A DNA stretch of 64,000 nucleotides from Raffaelea ambrosiae (Eukaryota > Ascomycota > Sordariomycetes > Ophiostomatales > Ophiostomataceae). Every line of letters begins with the position of its first letter. Positions within the stretch are counted from its first letter, which is position 1. The stretch is taken from the NCBI GenBank assembly GCA_002778195.1, contig PCDI01000001.1, positions 4,055,869-4,119,868 on the forward strand, read 5' to 3'. The translations under genes were made by a program, and so were the position numbers. Of the stretch, positions 11,034 to 22,211 are shown one piece after another. The notes under the pieces were generated by a model. That model ran no database searches and had not been told where the DNA came from. It saw only the letters and a program-made list of their open reading frames with translations.

Positions 11034-12845
11034 GAGTCTGGTCCTGGTTCCGGAGAAGAGCGACAGACGAACAATGGCCGGCGGATTGTGTCAGGCGTCA
11101 AAAAGAGCTCAAAGTTCGTGGTTCCGACGTGGCTCCAAAAAGACCGCCCTGCATGGCACCGTCTGGGGTGCCTGCACTATGTGGACGGGGCGACCAAGAA
11201 AGACCGGCAGGGACCAGGAGGTCCCTTGTTGCAAAGAGCTGGCCGAGTCTGCAGTCTCGTCGATGCTACTGGCTCTGAAGACAGGAGCCGGCCTCAGTCT
11301 CCATCCAGTTGCTCCCTGCCTCCTCCTTGTTGCTCGGCCATCTGTGTTGGTTGCAGCCAGACTTCCGGTGGACAATGCATCTCGTCGCTTTTTGTGCATA
11401 GTACGATTTTGAGGACAGCCAGCCACACTCTGGCAGAGGCTGGATCAGCCAGATCCGAGTAAGATGTTCGTGCATGATTGTCTGGACGATGTGTCGTGTG
11501 GATTGTACTCGTAGGAAGCAGGAAGCACCAAGACTCGGATTTGCAGCGTACCAAAGCCTGGCCATGGCCACAGCGACTACGACAACCGCCAACTACATAC
11601 TCGTAGTACTGTGGTATGTAATAGTAAGAAACTCGTACTCGCACATCGGCGTCGGCATCGGGGTCTCGCTCGTCTGCGTGGACCGTCTGCGTGGGCTCCT
11701 GTGGTGTGGTTCTGTGACAAGGCGGGTGCTTTCTGTTGTTGTCTCTGCGAGGATTAGCACCGATCTCTCTGCGCTTCCCTGGGGGCTCCACTGATTGCCA
11801 GGGGGGGGGCAACGCCCCAACCACCGCATCAGCCAGCACGGCACCGAGCGTGCCAGCCAGGCGAACACCTCACCAACCGCTGCGCCCACAGCAGACGACG
11901 ACCACCACGCAGCCAGCGACCACTAGACCCACACCCCTCCACCCGTATCGTGTTCTCCTACGAATACACGGCTTTCTGCTTTCTCTGTTTTCTTGCGCTC
12001 CTGCCTGCCTTACAGTACGAGTATCTCTCGTGCCTTCCGCGCTGGGGAGTCACCGCCTGCGCACAAGCCACAGCAGACGTCCAGGTTTTTTCTTCTCTTT
12101 CCCCTGCACAGCAAGTAACTATCTTGCCCGGCCGAGTCTCTTACAGTAAAAACGTGCTGCCAGCTCTGCCAGCTGCCCAGCTGCCCAGCTGCCCACCAGC
12201 CCACTCACACCATCCTGCGCACACACCACCGCGCTACAGCCACCCCCAGAGGCTACCTCCCACCACGCCCCTTCCAATTACCCATACATACGTCGTATAG
12301 TATTAAATTCCTGGCGCTCTTGTCTCTGCCCGTCTCTTTGGTCCTCTGGAGCTTGTTCCTTCCTCCAGTCATCGCATTCCGCTGCCCTGCTCTACCACCT
12401 GGCTACCTGCTTCTACCTGCCTGCGCCCTCCGCCCACCCTTCTTGCGCGCCTCCTGCGATAAGGTGCTTTTTTCGTTATTTTATTGCTTCTCTGGGCTGT
12501 TCACCTTTTCTTCTTCTCCCTTCTTCTTTCTGATACCGAAAGCTCCGTCGGCCACCTTTTCTTTCTCCTCTTCCTCCCCACCCCCATCAGCTATTCTCCA
12601 TACTACTACATCCTCTCGCTCGCTCTCTCTCCTCGTTCTTCTTCTCCCTCTTTCACTTTCTCTCTCTCACACTCTCGCTCGATCCTCGCCTGCCTCTCGT
12701 TTAACTCGCACACCACACCCTCCCTCGAGACACACACACCCTCTCCTTCCCCAGAACGAACAAACACCAGCAGCCCCAAAACCACCAACAGCTTGCTGCT
12801 CAACAGACAAGAAACGCCTTGCAGACGACACGACCCTGACCGGTT

Positions 12846-12920
12846 TTGTTTCTGTTTCTGTTTCTGGTCTCTTTTTTTTTCTGTCTCCGCATCTGTTTCT
12901 GGCCTCTGTTTCTGGCCTGC
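12846..12920. repeat. TTTCTG hexamer repeats in a CT-rich leader
   Basis: Several copies of TTTCTG, partly tandem, lie within the pyrimidine-rich stretch upstream of the DUF2406 gene. Slippage-type low complexity is the simplest reading. Confidence 0.7.
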
Positions 12921-13545
12921 TCGGCACTCCGTCTCGTCTCATAACGCTGCTCGTTTCGGGTAGACCATCCTGCTACCCAACATTCCACGCACACCCCTGG
13001 GCCCTCCGCCTGTGACCGTCCACTGCGTCATCTGCTCGCCCTCTTCGCTCGCTGGCCCCGTCACCCTCGCTCGTACTGTGCTTTCCGTTTCCGACAATAT
13101 AATACAGACAGAGATTGCAACAGCGCCTCGTCTGTCCCACGCGCACGCACACACGCACACATTATCTCGACCTCACTTTCTCCCCGGGTGTCCCCCTACT
13201 TCGCTGTCGCCCTGATTCACTCGTTTCGAGCTCGACGACCATATCGACGACCGCGGCTACTATTACAAGCAACAGGCCCAGCAACGGTTCGAATCGGCGC
13301 TTTTTGGCTCTGGAACGTGCGCACGAAGCTCTTTCCTTCCAAGTCCGTCTTCATTCCGAGATCATACACATTACCACCCGAAAGCCTCTCGACGACTACC
13401 ATTCGATCGACGACGCGTACAACGACGCCGCCGACAGACCCCACCGTCACATTATCGTGACATCAGACGCTGTTTTGGTGCCTCGTCGCCAGCAGTTCTT
13501 CTCGTCTATTTGGGAGTCTTCGATTCCCCACAGTCCCCGCCAACC

Positions 13546-15365
13546 ATGGCTACCACCTACAGCAATCAGCCGTCGTCCATGCTGGACGCCGGCATGGCCG
13601 GCGGCCACCGCCCGGTGCCACAGTCGCACGCGAACCACCAGAAGTCGCGCAGCCGGACATTCAGCTTCCGCTCCGACCGGTCACACAAGAGCGGCAACAG
13701 CCAGCCAAGCGTCAAGATGACTCCCGAGTCGCATGCTGAGAAGGAGGCCAAACGCCTGCACAGCAAGGCCGACCCAACATTGGCCATGAATGAGGCAGAA
13801 CCTTGTAAGTCTTTCCCTTTGTTTTTGTTTTCTTGTCTTCGCTTTCCTACCATTCTCTGCCGCTGTTTATGTTTCTTTTGTCTTCACGACACATTCCTAT
13901 TGTCCCATTCCCATGCTGTGCGGCTCCGTCTCCATTGTCATTATTCATGGCCATTCAAGCCACCGGCACGCACACCTTGATACTATCACTGTGCTTGGTT
14001 CCTCGCGCGCCCTTGGCAACATCTCTTCCACGTCACCGTCTCACCTTCAATCCCCACTGCCCCTACTAGTTTCGTCGCCTGTCTCAGAGCCCGTCTTTCA
14101 TGTCCGTCTCCCCGGGGGATTTTGTGCTAACAGATGGAAATGTATAGCTGCCGTACAAGCAACGGTCAAACAATCGATGGCTCCGCTTCGCAGCCTCACG
14201 CACAGAGACATGACTGGAAACCTAATTTGTTCGTATTGTCCATTCCTCCCCTTCTTGTTCTTACCATCTACGATTGCATGGGCGTGATCCAGAGTCTTGC
14301 GGGTCCCCACAGGGTCCCGGGTCCCTGAGTCTCTATAGTTTGGTTCCCATGGTGTTTCTCCATTTGTTCCCCGTGCTAACCAACATGCCAGCCGAACCGG
14401 ACATGTCTAACCCCACTCGTTACCGATGGGAGCGGCCTCTGGATACAATTCGTAGCTTTGAGGCTGCCATTGATGGTGCATACAGTAGCCGTAAATCGGT
14501 CTACCAAGCAAGTATGAAACGACATACTTCTCACCTAAAAACAGGATCTCTTTTCTCTGTCGCTAACCATGGCGCAGGCGACAATGAGTCCGTGATCAAT
14601 GGGGGTGGTCGCAGAAGTAGCTATTATGCTTGTGAGTTCTCCTGCTATCATACTCCCGCATGGAATGGACTGCTTGTTTCTTCTCTTTTTTCTTCAAGCC
14701 ACTAACAGTCTCGCCCCTGCCCGCTAGACAATAATTATAGTCAACGCCCCCCGCAGGACAGCTACTACGGTGGCCGGCAGTCGTTCATGCCTTCGCATGG
14801 CAGCCAGCACGACCTTAGGCAGGGAAACCAGGGCCGCGACAGCTACTACGACCAGCAGAGCTACAGCAATGGAGCTTACAGCAATGGCGGAGCTCGCCAG
14901 CGGTACTCCCGCATGAACCCGGCTCCTCCGGCCAGCGCGGGCGGATACAATCGCCCCAACGACCAGGGCGTCTACCCGACGAACAGCAACCACCGCTCCT
15001 ACGAGACGGTTGCCTCCGGCGCCGGCAGCGGCTCGTCCGGCGAGCCTGCCGGTTACCAGACCGACCCTACCAGCAGCGATAACAGCTCCATCGAGCGCAT
15101 GCAGTCGCCCGCAAAGAACGGCATGCTGCGCCACCAGCTTGGCAACGAGTACAGCATGCACCCGTCTTACCAGTCGCAGTCGCCTCTGGGCCCTGGTGGC
15201 GCCGCATCCAAGCAGCCCATCCAGCTCTCGTCGAGTGGCCCCAGCGCTGCACCCCAGCCGCCGCGCAGCGGCAACGTTGTCCGCAAGGCCTCGAAGGCCT
15301 CCGCGCCCTCCAATGACAAGCGCAAGAGCTGGTTCTCGAGAAAGTTTACCAAGGGCGACAAATAG
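13546..15365 (+). CDS. DUF2406 family protein, five exons
   Basis: Exons 13546-13804, 14148-14228, 14392-14511, 14578-14631 and 14728-15365 give 383 aa. The acceptors for exons 2-5 are TAG, CAG, CAG and TAG, with CTAAC branch points visible in the first three introns. The donor of intron 2 is GTTCGT, less usual but the only one that keeps the conserved reading frame. The N-terminal half has the hallmark segments of fungal DUF2406 proteins: FSFRSDRSHKS, EAKRLHSKADPTLAMNEAEP, APLRSLTHRD and SNPTRYRWERPLDTIRSFEA. The C-terminal half is rich in Ser, Gly, Tyr and Asn and ends in a basic SWFSRKFTKGDK tail. Yeast relatives (YGR273C/YMR295C) are of unknown function. No catalytic motif is visible. The upstream region is exceptionally long (10.3 kb), which suggests complex regulation. 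Confidence 0.82.
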
Positions 15366-17094
15366 ATGCAACAACCGAATCTTGACGACAGAGAAATGAG
15401 GCGGAGAAGCTCTCCTTCCCTGAAGCAAGTTTTCGAATGAAGTTTTTTTTTTTTTTGCATGTTCTGCCTTTATGATTTGGTGCTTTTGGCCTCGACGACC
15501 CGAGATGCGGCTATCTGTGGTCTCGCCTTTTTTGATTTTTTTTGATGGACATGACATGACCACTTCAAACAAAAAAACACGTTCCTTCAATACCCTCTGT
15601 TTCCGTGAAGACATCCTTTTATTGTCTTCTGGCTTTGCTCTTTGCGCACGCAACGCACCTTTTGACGACTCGTTCCACGCCGACGCTTTTAGTCGGTTTT
15701 TTTTTTCGGTTTAGTCCTCTTTTTTATGGGCCCCCCCGAAGACGCCCGGCCGTTGGTGTTAATGATGATGCCGAGAGGAACGAGGCGAAAAGTATTTGGG
15801 ACTCGGAAGAAAGATGGATTTACTACTTGATTTTCTTTTTACCAGGTACATACTATGCATTTGCAGACATTGTACAAGGTCAAGATGGGGCCGAGAATCT
15901 GGGTAGGCGTTGTGTTTTGCTTGATTCAACTATATTTGCCTTTGTTTTATTCTTTTCATTCTTCCTATTTTTTGTTCTTCTTTTGCCTTCTCTCTTCTCG
16001 GTCTGCGGATGATATTTTGCTACATTTGCTTCTGTCATGAACCTCTGCAACGAGAGGACGGGTTAACGACGTACCTGGAGCGGAACAGAAAGAAGAATTG
16101 GAAATGCATCTGGGAGCCGAGGAAACGCCGTTGCAAGATGATGTTGTGCCGTTACTTTTTTTTGGCGTCGCCTGCCGGCTGTTGTTTAAAACCTAATGTG
16201 TGTCTCTTTGGCTTTTTCTTTTTTTCTCTTTCTCGTCTCGGCATTTTTCTTTTGCACACGTCACAACCATTTTCACAAATGCACAAATGCACAAATGCAC
16301 AAATGCACACGCATACACGCATCACAATCACATACATCACATCGAGCCGCAGAGAGAACAAATATGGAAGACATGGACGAGATACCCGCTTCAACGGCAG
16401 CTGTTCTCTGTCTCCCTCACCTTGGAATGGATGGCATGTTGGGAAGGAACGATTCGCAATCTGGGATGGAAATGGGCCTACGGGTCTGAAAGGAGGAGAG
16501 GATGGACAAGACCTTTCTCCTCCACAACAATATACATAGTTTTTTTTTTTTTTTTGCAAACCTTTAAACTTACTTTGCTTTGTGTTTTCTCTTTTGTCTT
16601 CTCATCTGCTGCTCTCTCTCCCCCCCCCGGGGAAATCAACTTTGGGCTTTCTTTCTGGTTTTTGATATGGTTGGTCCATCCGTAAGACACCGGCCATCTG
16701 GCGCTTTTTTTCCCTCTTCTTAATATTTTCTTTTTATATATGAAAGGGTGGCACTCCCTTGGAACGTTGAAAAAGAAAATTAGAACATAACATTTTTACC
16801 AATAGCAAACCCGAGTTCGTGGAAGCCAGATGCTGTGAACCGAATGCTGTAACTAGCATTAAGATATATACACATTCAAGGGGTTTGTCCTCAAAACTGA
16901 ATCAAACCTTTGAACACATGAGCAATCAGATGAGCCATCGAAAGAACAGGAGTGAACGAAAATAAGACTCAAAACATACCACTCGCAGGCAGCCCGTCAG
17001 CCTCTTTTCCTATACATTCAGCAACTGGCAAAACAAACAAGAAACAGCTTTCTCCGTGCTTGCCGCCTTCCAAATTCTTTCCCTCTCCTCCCTT
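15366..17094. other. Convergent intergenic region between the DUF2406 gene and VMA21
   Basis: Two 3' ends face each other here. The stretch is T-rich on the top strand with poly-T runs (15444-15458, 16540-16555) and an AT-rich patch near 16720-16810, consistent with 3' UTRs and poly(A) regions. An 8-bp tandem repeat sits at 16274-16305. No coding frame is supported. Confidence 0.6.
16274..16305. repeat. Four tandem copies of CACAAATG
   Basis: Four perfect consecutive 8-bp units followed by a partial unit and then CA-rich sequence. Non-coding. Confidence 0.95.
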
Positions 17095-17552
17095 TCATCG
17101 GTCCTTCTTCGACTGGCCCGAGCCGGCTGCTGGTGGCTCCCCTTGGTCCTCGTTCATCGCCACCACCACGTACGCGATGAGGACCACATTGGCGATAATG
17201 GCCGCCGTGGCTCCAGCATATGTTGAGTTGCCTGTAGGTTAGCGGAGCTCTCGGTATAATGTAAATAATGGCCAGAGACAGTGTCCAAGACGTCCGGGAT
17301 CTGGACTTTCCAGAAATGTCAAACGACGCTGCTCCCAGACGGTTACACACCTCCATACACCGCGTCCACCGTCAAAAAATATGACCCAATCGGCGCCACT
17401 ACCATGGCTGCCGTAAACCCCAACAGCTTCGCAATCACATCCCGCGGCACCGCCGGCGAGATGTCCGACCTCGCGCCCGCGGCAATGGCAGCATCGGCCT
17501 CATCTTTGTCGAGAATGGTCTTTTCGGTGGCGACGATACGGCGGGTGGCCAT
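17095..17552 (-). CDS. VMA21: Vacuolar ATPase assembly protein Vma21
   Basis: Two exons on the minus strand: 17552-17351 and 17231-17095, 112 aa. The intron (17232-17350) has a GTGTGT donor, a GCTAAC branch point and a CAG acceptor. The protein has two membrane segments (about residues 40-61 and 77-93) and the family-typical strings LLGFTAAM, PIGSYFLTVD, YGGNSTYAGATAA and NVVLIAYVVVAM. It ends in KKDR, a KKxx ER-retrieval signal like that of yeast Vma21. Vma21 stays in the ER and escorts assembly of the V-ATPase Vo sector. The gene is divergent from the FUN30-like gene with 747 bp between the start codons. The spliced product is full length for the family, and the call is confident. Confidence 0.92.
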
Positions 17553-18299
17553 CGTGAAATAGAGAAGAACGAACGAAGCGGGAAATGAGATGAGATGAGA
17601 CGAGAGGATGAAACGAGCTGTGAGGTCAAGTAGTTGGTGTTGTCGTATTCCTGAGAGTCCTTTCGAACCATTCACGGATCAGAAAGTGTCAAATGGATAT
17701 TAACGGAGGACTAGATGTGGCCGAGACAAATATTGTTGATATGGTCCGCAACTAGGTAAGTTGTTGCTTGGTATAAAACAGGATGAGATCTGCCTCTAGT
17801 TGATAGGGATCCACTGCCAGTTACGTTTGCTCTAACTATGAACTGGAGAATTATTACATAATCCGCACGAACGTGATAGCGTGTTTGCTGGGCGGCTGGC
17901 TATGAGGCGGTCCACGGGCCATTAAACCAAGCCCCAGCGACGCGGAGAGAGGGAGGACCCCGCCAAAAATTACGCGCTCGAATCCAGAACGCGAGAAAAA
18001 AATAAAGTTGCAGAACCACTTTATTAAAGCGAGTCTCGCTCCCGTTTCTCTGTTTGCCAGGAAGGAACGTTCACGTCTCTCTCAATTTTGTTCCTTCCTA
18101 AAACAGAGCCGGCGAACTCTCTCAACATCCGTTCTTTACATCTAAATCCCCTCTCTCCTAAGCATGGCATTCTGAATATTCGTCTTGCCTTGCACAACCT
18201 AATTTGCATTTTTGGTAGTTGCCTCCTTTCTATGCCGCCTTCTTCCCTCCCCTCGCTGTATACATACTCTCTTGATCCCTTCCTGGGAGACGCCACGCG
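17553..18299. promoter_or_regulatory. Shared divergent promoter region VMA21 / FUN30
   Basis: 747 bp lie between two divergent start codons. No further gene is visible. A TATAAAA-like element (around 17774) and a pyrimidine-rich stretch before the ATG at 18300 are present. Bidirectional use is inferred from gene orientation alone. Confidence 0.5.
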
Positions 18300-21200
18300 A
18301 TGGATTCGTCTCCACTACCATCACGGACCCGTCCGAGCTTGATGGCAGCCTCTTCGATCCAGAGAAACCCCTTTACACTCTCCAGAACATCGTCGTTTGC
18401 TAGAAGCAACGCGGGCGGCAAGGGCAGCGACAACAGCATCAGTCAGAGCAAGAAGACCGCGTCCACCACACAGCGCCCTACACAGCCCAAGAAGAAGCCT
18501 GACGAGGACGATATCGAAGACTCTGACGAGGAGGAAGATGATGACGATGATGATAGCGACGAAGAAGACGAGCTGGCTGGCGTCGGCAACTTTGCCAACT
18601 CGCCCTACTTCACACAGCCGACCCAGGCCGTCACGCAACCAACCCAGATCATCAAACGCACCACCACCCAGAAGAAGCCTCCTCCCATGCCAACTGTTGC
18701 CGACTGGGCTACCATCACCATCCCCTCGTCGTCGTCTCCAGCACGGTCCTCAATTGTCGAAGTGCCTGCCTCGTCGCCCTTCCAGTCCTCCAACGCTCCC
18801 CCGTCGTCCGCATCCGGCTCTGCAGCCAGAGGTAGTAAATTAGCGTCGCTCATGGCCCCGGCCGGGACAGCATATCGAGCTCCCGTGTCGGCCCCAAAGC
18901 CGTCACCACTGGCCCGGAGAACACGCCCAGGCGGAAACAATACCCAGGACAGCTCCGACGATGACAACGACAACCTGGACAACATCATCCAGATCGACGA
19001 TAGCTCCGACGAGGGTGACAACAGCACACCGGCAAGGGGCGACATTCGTCCAGCATCGTTCCGGAGACCGTCGCCTTCACCGGTGAAGTCGAGGCTACAA
19101 ACAAAACCGGCCATGGCTGTTGCGGTCGGCGACAGCACCAGCGCAAACGGCAAGAACCACAAGATGCTCAATGACAGAAAACTGGGCCACTTGATTGTCA
19201 AGATGCAGAGTCAACTACGCAGCAAGGGGTGTCGCGACATGACTGTTGACGAGTGCCGCGAGGCTCTCCTTGAGCACAACAATAGCGTCCAGGCAGCCGT
19301 TGACGAGATCTTCCACCAGCTCCTCGCCGACGAGTCTGATCCATATAAGAACATGCCAAAGCCGAAGGCGGGACCGAAACCGAAACAGAACCTGCAGCAG
19401 AAGAACCGGAGCTTGATCCAGGCCTTTGCTTACCAGGCAAATGGCCCCAACAAGCTGTCGTCGACCCAGAATTCCTCGAATGCCTCGTCTCCTGTGCTGT
19501 CCTCCTCGCAGCAGTCACAAAAGAGACGGGCAGCCAGTCCGAGCCCGCGCCCCAAACGGCGTCGGCTTGTCCAGGGCCGCAAGAACAAGACCTTCTCATC
19601 CTCACAAACCAATACACCTGTCAAGAAGAAGACTACGAGACTGGTGGACCTTACCGGAGACGACGACGACGATGAGGAGGAGGAAGAGGAGCTGGCTGAT
19701 GACGCGGAAATGAACGAGGACGATTCCAGCGAAGAAGAGTCGGGCGACGTTCCCGGCGACAGCTTCACGCCCGTCGTGATCCCCGATGACGATGACGGAG
19801 ATGTGGGCGGTTACGAGAGCGATAGCCTGGAGGACGATGATGATGCGGAGTACACTGTGGAGAAGCGGGTTCTGGAGTACTTCAACACATGCACAGTGGA
19901 CGATCTCGTGGCCATGCTGGGCGGCCGGGCGAGAAGCAAAGCCGCGACAATTTTGTCGCAGCGGCCTTTCCACTCCAAAGCGTCCATTGTGCGCGTGCGA
20001 AACGGAGCAGGCGGCGGTAGCAGCAGCGGCCGGGGCAAGAAGTCCCAGGCAAACATTGGCGAGGACATCTTTGACTCGGTGAGGGAGTACGTGGTGGCAC
20101 TCCAGGCCATTGATGTTGTAGTGGCCCAGTGCGAGCAGAAGGGACTCCAGATCCGTTCGACGCTGCATCGCTGGAACGTGGACTCGAGAGGCAGCAACAA
20201 GACCCGTGAATCTTCTTCTGGCGAGCAGCCCCTGACGCCGCTGAGCGAGACCGGCCGAAGCAGTGGCGGTAATGGAGCGACCAGCGGCGACCGGAAGAAC
20301 ACCTATGTCCCGCTTCCAATCCCACAAGAGCCGGCCCTGATGCGCGGCCACTGCACGATGAAGGGTTACCAGTTGTACGGCCTCAATTGGCTTTGGGAGT
20401 TGTACCAGCGTCAGTTTGGCTGTATTTTGGCCGACGACATGGGCTTGGGCAAGACATGCCAGGTAATCTCGCTTCTGAGCCACATGATTGGCAGCTACGA
20501 GGAGGAGCGCAGGCAAAATGGCTTCGGCGACGACGATGACGACGACGACGAGAATCGGCCATGGCCGAACTTGGTTATAGTGCCGCCATCGACACTGGCG
20601 AACTGGAAAGCCGAGTTTGAAAAGTTTGCACCGGAGCTGCGTGTCACCATGTACAGCGGTTCGCCGACCGAGCGTGACGCGATCTACTACGAGATCCAGG
20701 GCGACCGCGCCCAGCACCATGTGGTTCTTACATCCTACACGCAGGTGATGGGCAAGCAAGACAAGGATACAATCTATCGTCTTGCACCGAACGCTGCCAT
20801 TTTTGACGAGGGCCACAAGATGAAGAACAGCAATACGAATTTGTACCAGTCCCTTAAGAGAATACGTGCCAATTGGAGGCTGGTCCTGACGGGCACGCCG
20901 GTGCAGAACAATCTGATGGAGATGATCAACCTGCTCAACTTTATCCAGCCGACACTGTTTGAGCGCCACCTCAACAAGCTCGGGGCCATCTTCGAGCAGA
21001 AATACACCTTGCAGGACGTCAGCAACGGCGCGCTACTGTTTAGCGACCGGGTGCGCCGTGCGCGGACCATCCTGGAACCGTTTATCCTGCAGCGCCGCAA
21101 GGAGCAGGTGATGATCGGCCTGCCGACCAAGACGACGCGTGTGGTCTACTGCGACCTGGACCCGACGCAGAAACCGATCTACGAGGCCTACGAGCAGCAG

Positions 21201-22211
21201 TTCAAGGAGGGCAAAGAAAGCCGGGAGGGCAAAGACAGCAAAGACGACGGCAAAGCGAATGCCAAGACGGCACGGACGAGTCGGCAAAAAGCAGCGGCAG
21301 CGGCAGCAGCAAGCTCGGCGGTGACGGGCCTGTCCAATGACCAGAACAACGTGTGGATCCAGTTGCGCAAGTCGGCCATCCATGCGCAGCTCTTCCGGCG
21401 CTACTTTGACGATAAGAAGGTGAACGAGATGGCTAAGATCTTGATGGCCAGGGTGTCGCAGCAGGAGCTCCGGCAGCCGGAGATCAATCACTTGATCAAC
21501 GAACTCAAGGGCTGCTCGGACTTTGAGCTGCACACGTGGTGCCGCGACTACCCCTGCATTAAGAGGTTCGACGTGCCCGACGGCCTGTGGCTGCAGAGCG
21601 GCAAGGTGCAGCAGCTGCTGGCTCTGATCCGGGGTTTCCAGCAGAACGGCGATCGGGCGCTGGTGTTTACGCGGTTTGCGCGGGTGCTCAATATTCTGCG
21701 CGAGTGTCTGACCTACGAGAACCTCGACTATTTGTCGCTAGAGGGAGCGACAAAGGTGGAGGACCGACAAGAGATAATTAATGAGTTCAACAACAATCCC
21801 GACATCCCCGTGTTCCTCTTGACAACCGGCTCCGGTGGCACGGGCATCAACCTGACGGCGGCCAACAAAGTGGTCATCTTTGACCAGAGCGACAACCCGC
21901 AGGACGACGTGCAGGCGGAGAACCGCGCGCACCGACTGGGCCAGACACGCGAGGTTGAGGTGATCAAGCTGGTGACGCGCAACACGATCGAGGAACTGGT
22001 GTACAAGGCGTGCCAGACGAAGCTGGAGCTGGCACAGCAGGTAACGGCTAGCAGCAGCGGGTTCGGCTCGACGCTGTCGGAGCTGGAGACGAACGGCGAT
22101 AAGGTGGCCAAGGCGGTGGAGGAAGAGGTCCGCCGCATGCTGCTGGCCAAGGACAGCGGGAAGAGCACGGATGGGACGACGCCGCCGGAGAGTGACGACG
22201 GCGACGAATAA
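18300..22211 (+). CDS. FUN30: SNF2-family chromatin remodeller, FUN30/SMARCAD1 type
   Basis: Single exon, 1303 aa. After a disordered, acidic N-terminus comes a CUE-like ubiquitin-binding segment (about residues 293-343: REALLEHNNSVQAAVDEIF). The SNF2 ATPase follows: ADDMGLGKTCQ near residue 711, DEGH near 836, TGTPVQNNLMEM, then helicase C with GSGGTGINLTAAN and QAENRAHRLGQTRE near 1205. The order CUE then split SNF2, together with the TRNTIEELVY C-terminal motif, fits Fun30/Fft/SMARCAD1, which slides and exchanges histones and promotes silencing and DNA-end resection. Acidic runs interrupt the region between lobe motifs (DDDDDDDEN after motif Ia) and a Lys/Ala-rich insert sits before helicase C. 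The ATG at 18300 is the first in frame. Confident of the family, slightly less of strict orthology. Confidence 0.9.
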   Translation: MDSSPLPSRTRPSLMAASSIQRNPFTLSRTSSFARSNAGGKGSDNSISQSKKTASTTQRPTQPKKKPDEDDIEDSDEEEDDDDDDSDEEDELAGVGNFANSPYFTQPTQAVTQPTQIIKRTTTQKKPPPMPTVADWATITIPSSSSPARSSIVEVPASSPFQSSNAPPSSASGSAARGSKLASLMAPAGTAYRAPVSAPKPSPLARRTRPGGNNTQDSSDDDNDNLDNIIQIDDSSDEGDNSTPARGDIRPASFRRPSPSPVKSRLQTKPAMAVAVGDSTSANGKNHKMLNDRKLGHLIVKMQSQLRSKGCRDMTVDECREALLEHNNSVQAAVDEIFHQLLADESDPYKNMPKPKAGPKPKQNLQQKNRSLIQAFAYQANGPNKLSSTQNSSNASSPVLSSSQQSQKRRAASPSPRPKRRRLVQGRKNKTFSSSQTNTPVKKKTTRLVDLTGDDDDDEEEEEELADDAEMNEDDSSEEESGDVPGDSFTPVVIPDDDDGDVGGYESDSLEDDDDAEYTVEKRVLEYFNTCTVDDLVAMLGGRARSKAATILSQRPFHSKASIVRVRNGAGGGSSSGRGKKSQANIGEDIFDSVREYVVALQAIDVVVAQCEQKGLQIRSTLHRWNVDSRGSNKTRESSSGEQPLTPLSETGRSSGGNGATSGDRKNTYVPLPIPQEPALMRGHCTMKGYQLYGLNWLWELYQRQFGCILADDMGLGKTCQVISLLSHMIGSYEEERRQNGFGDDDDDDDENRPWPNLVIVPPSTLANWKAEFEKFAPELRVTMYSGSPTERDAIYYEIQGDRAQHHVVLTSYTQVMGKQDKDTIYRLAPNAAIFDEGHKMKNSNTNLYQSLKRIRANWRLVLTGTPVQNNLMEMINLLNFIQPTLFERHLNKLGAIFEQKYTLQDVSNGALLFSDRVRRARTILEPFILQRRKEQVMIGLPTKTTRVVYCDLDPTQKPIYEAYEQQFKEGKESREGKDSKDDGKANAKTARTSRQKAAAAAAASSAVTGLSNDQNNVWIQLRKSAIHAQLFRRYFDDKKVNEMAKILMARVSQQELRQPEINHLINELKGCSDFELHTWCRDYPCIKRFDVPDGLWLQSGKVQQLLALIRGFQQNGDRALVFTRFARVLNILRECLTYENLDYLSLEGATKVEDRQEIINEFNNNPDIPVFLLTTGSGGTGINLTAANKVVIFDQSDNPQDDVQAENRAHRLGQTREVEVIKLVTRNTIEELVYKACQTKLELAQQVTASSSGFGSTLSELETNGDKVAKAVEEEVRRMLLAKDSGKSTDGTTPPESDDGDE

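Larger units (their letters stand above)
5373..12023. repeat. Dispersed octamer cluster TACTCGTA/TACGAGTA
   Basis: Exact copies start at 5373, 5664, 5684, 7804, 8440, 8999, 9359, 11506, 11598 and 12016. Only three more exact copies were found in the rest of the window (25415, 35908, 58132). An 8-mer counted on both strands is expected about 0.2 times in 6.65 kb of random sequence, so the clustering is strong. All copies are non-coding. A binding-site array or the footprint of a small dispersed repeat are both possible. Confidence 0.6.
3214..13545. other. 10.3 kb gene-free region upstream of the DUF2406 gene
   Basis: No frame in either direction reads like a conserved protein, and candidate frames are low-complexity or start without ATG. 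The content is homopurine/homopyrimidine tracts, A-rich and T-rich runs, a CA microsatellite (5886-5913), short tandem repeats (10965-11033, 12846-12920) and many copies of TACTCGTA/TACGAGTA. From about 12300 to the ATG at 13546 the top strand is strongly CT-rich, which fits a long promoter/leader of the downstream gene. A long non-coding transcript is possible but cannot be shown from sequence. Confidence 0.6.

Noticed and set aside
13280..13310. GGTTCGAATC-like T-loop candidate for a tRNA
   Set aside because: No matching acceptor stem or anticodon arm could be placed around it.
19602..20969. 455-codon open frame on the minus strand opposite the FUN30-like gene
   Set aside because: Antisense shadow over a strongly supported SNF2 coding region.
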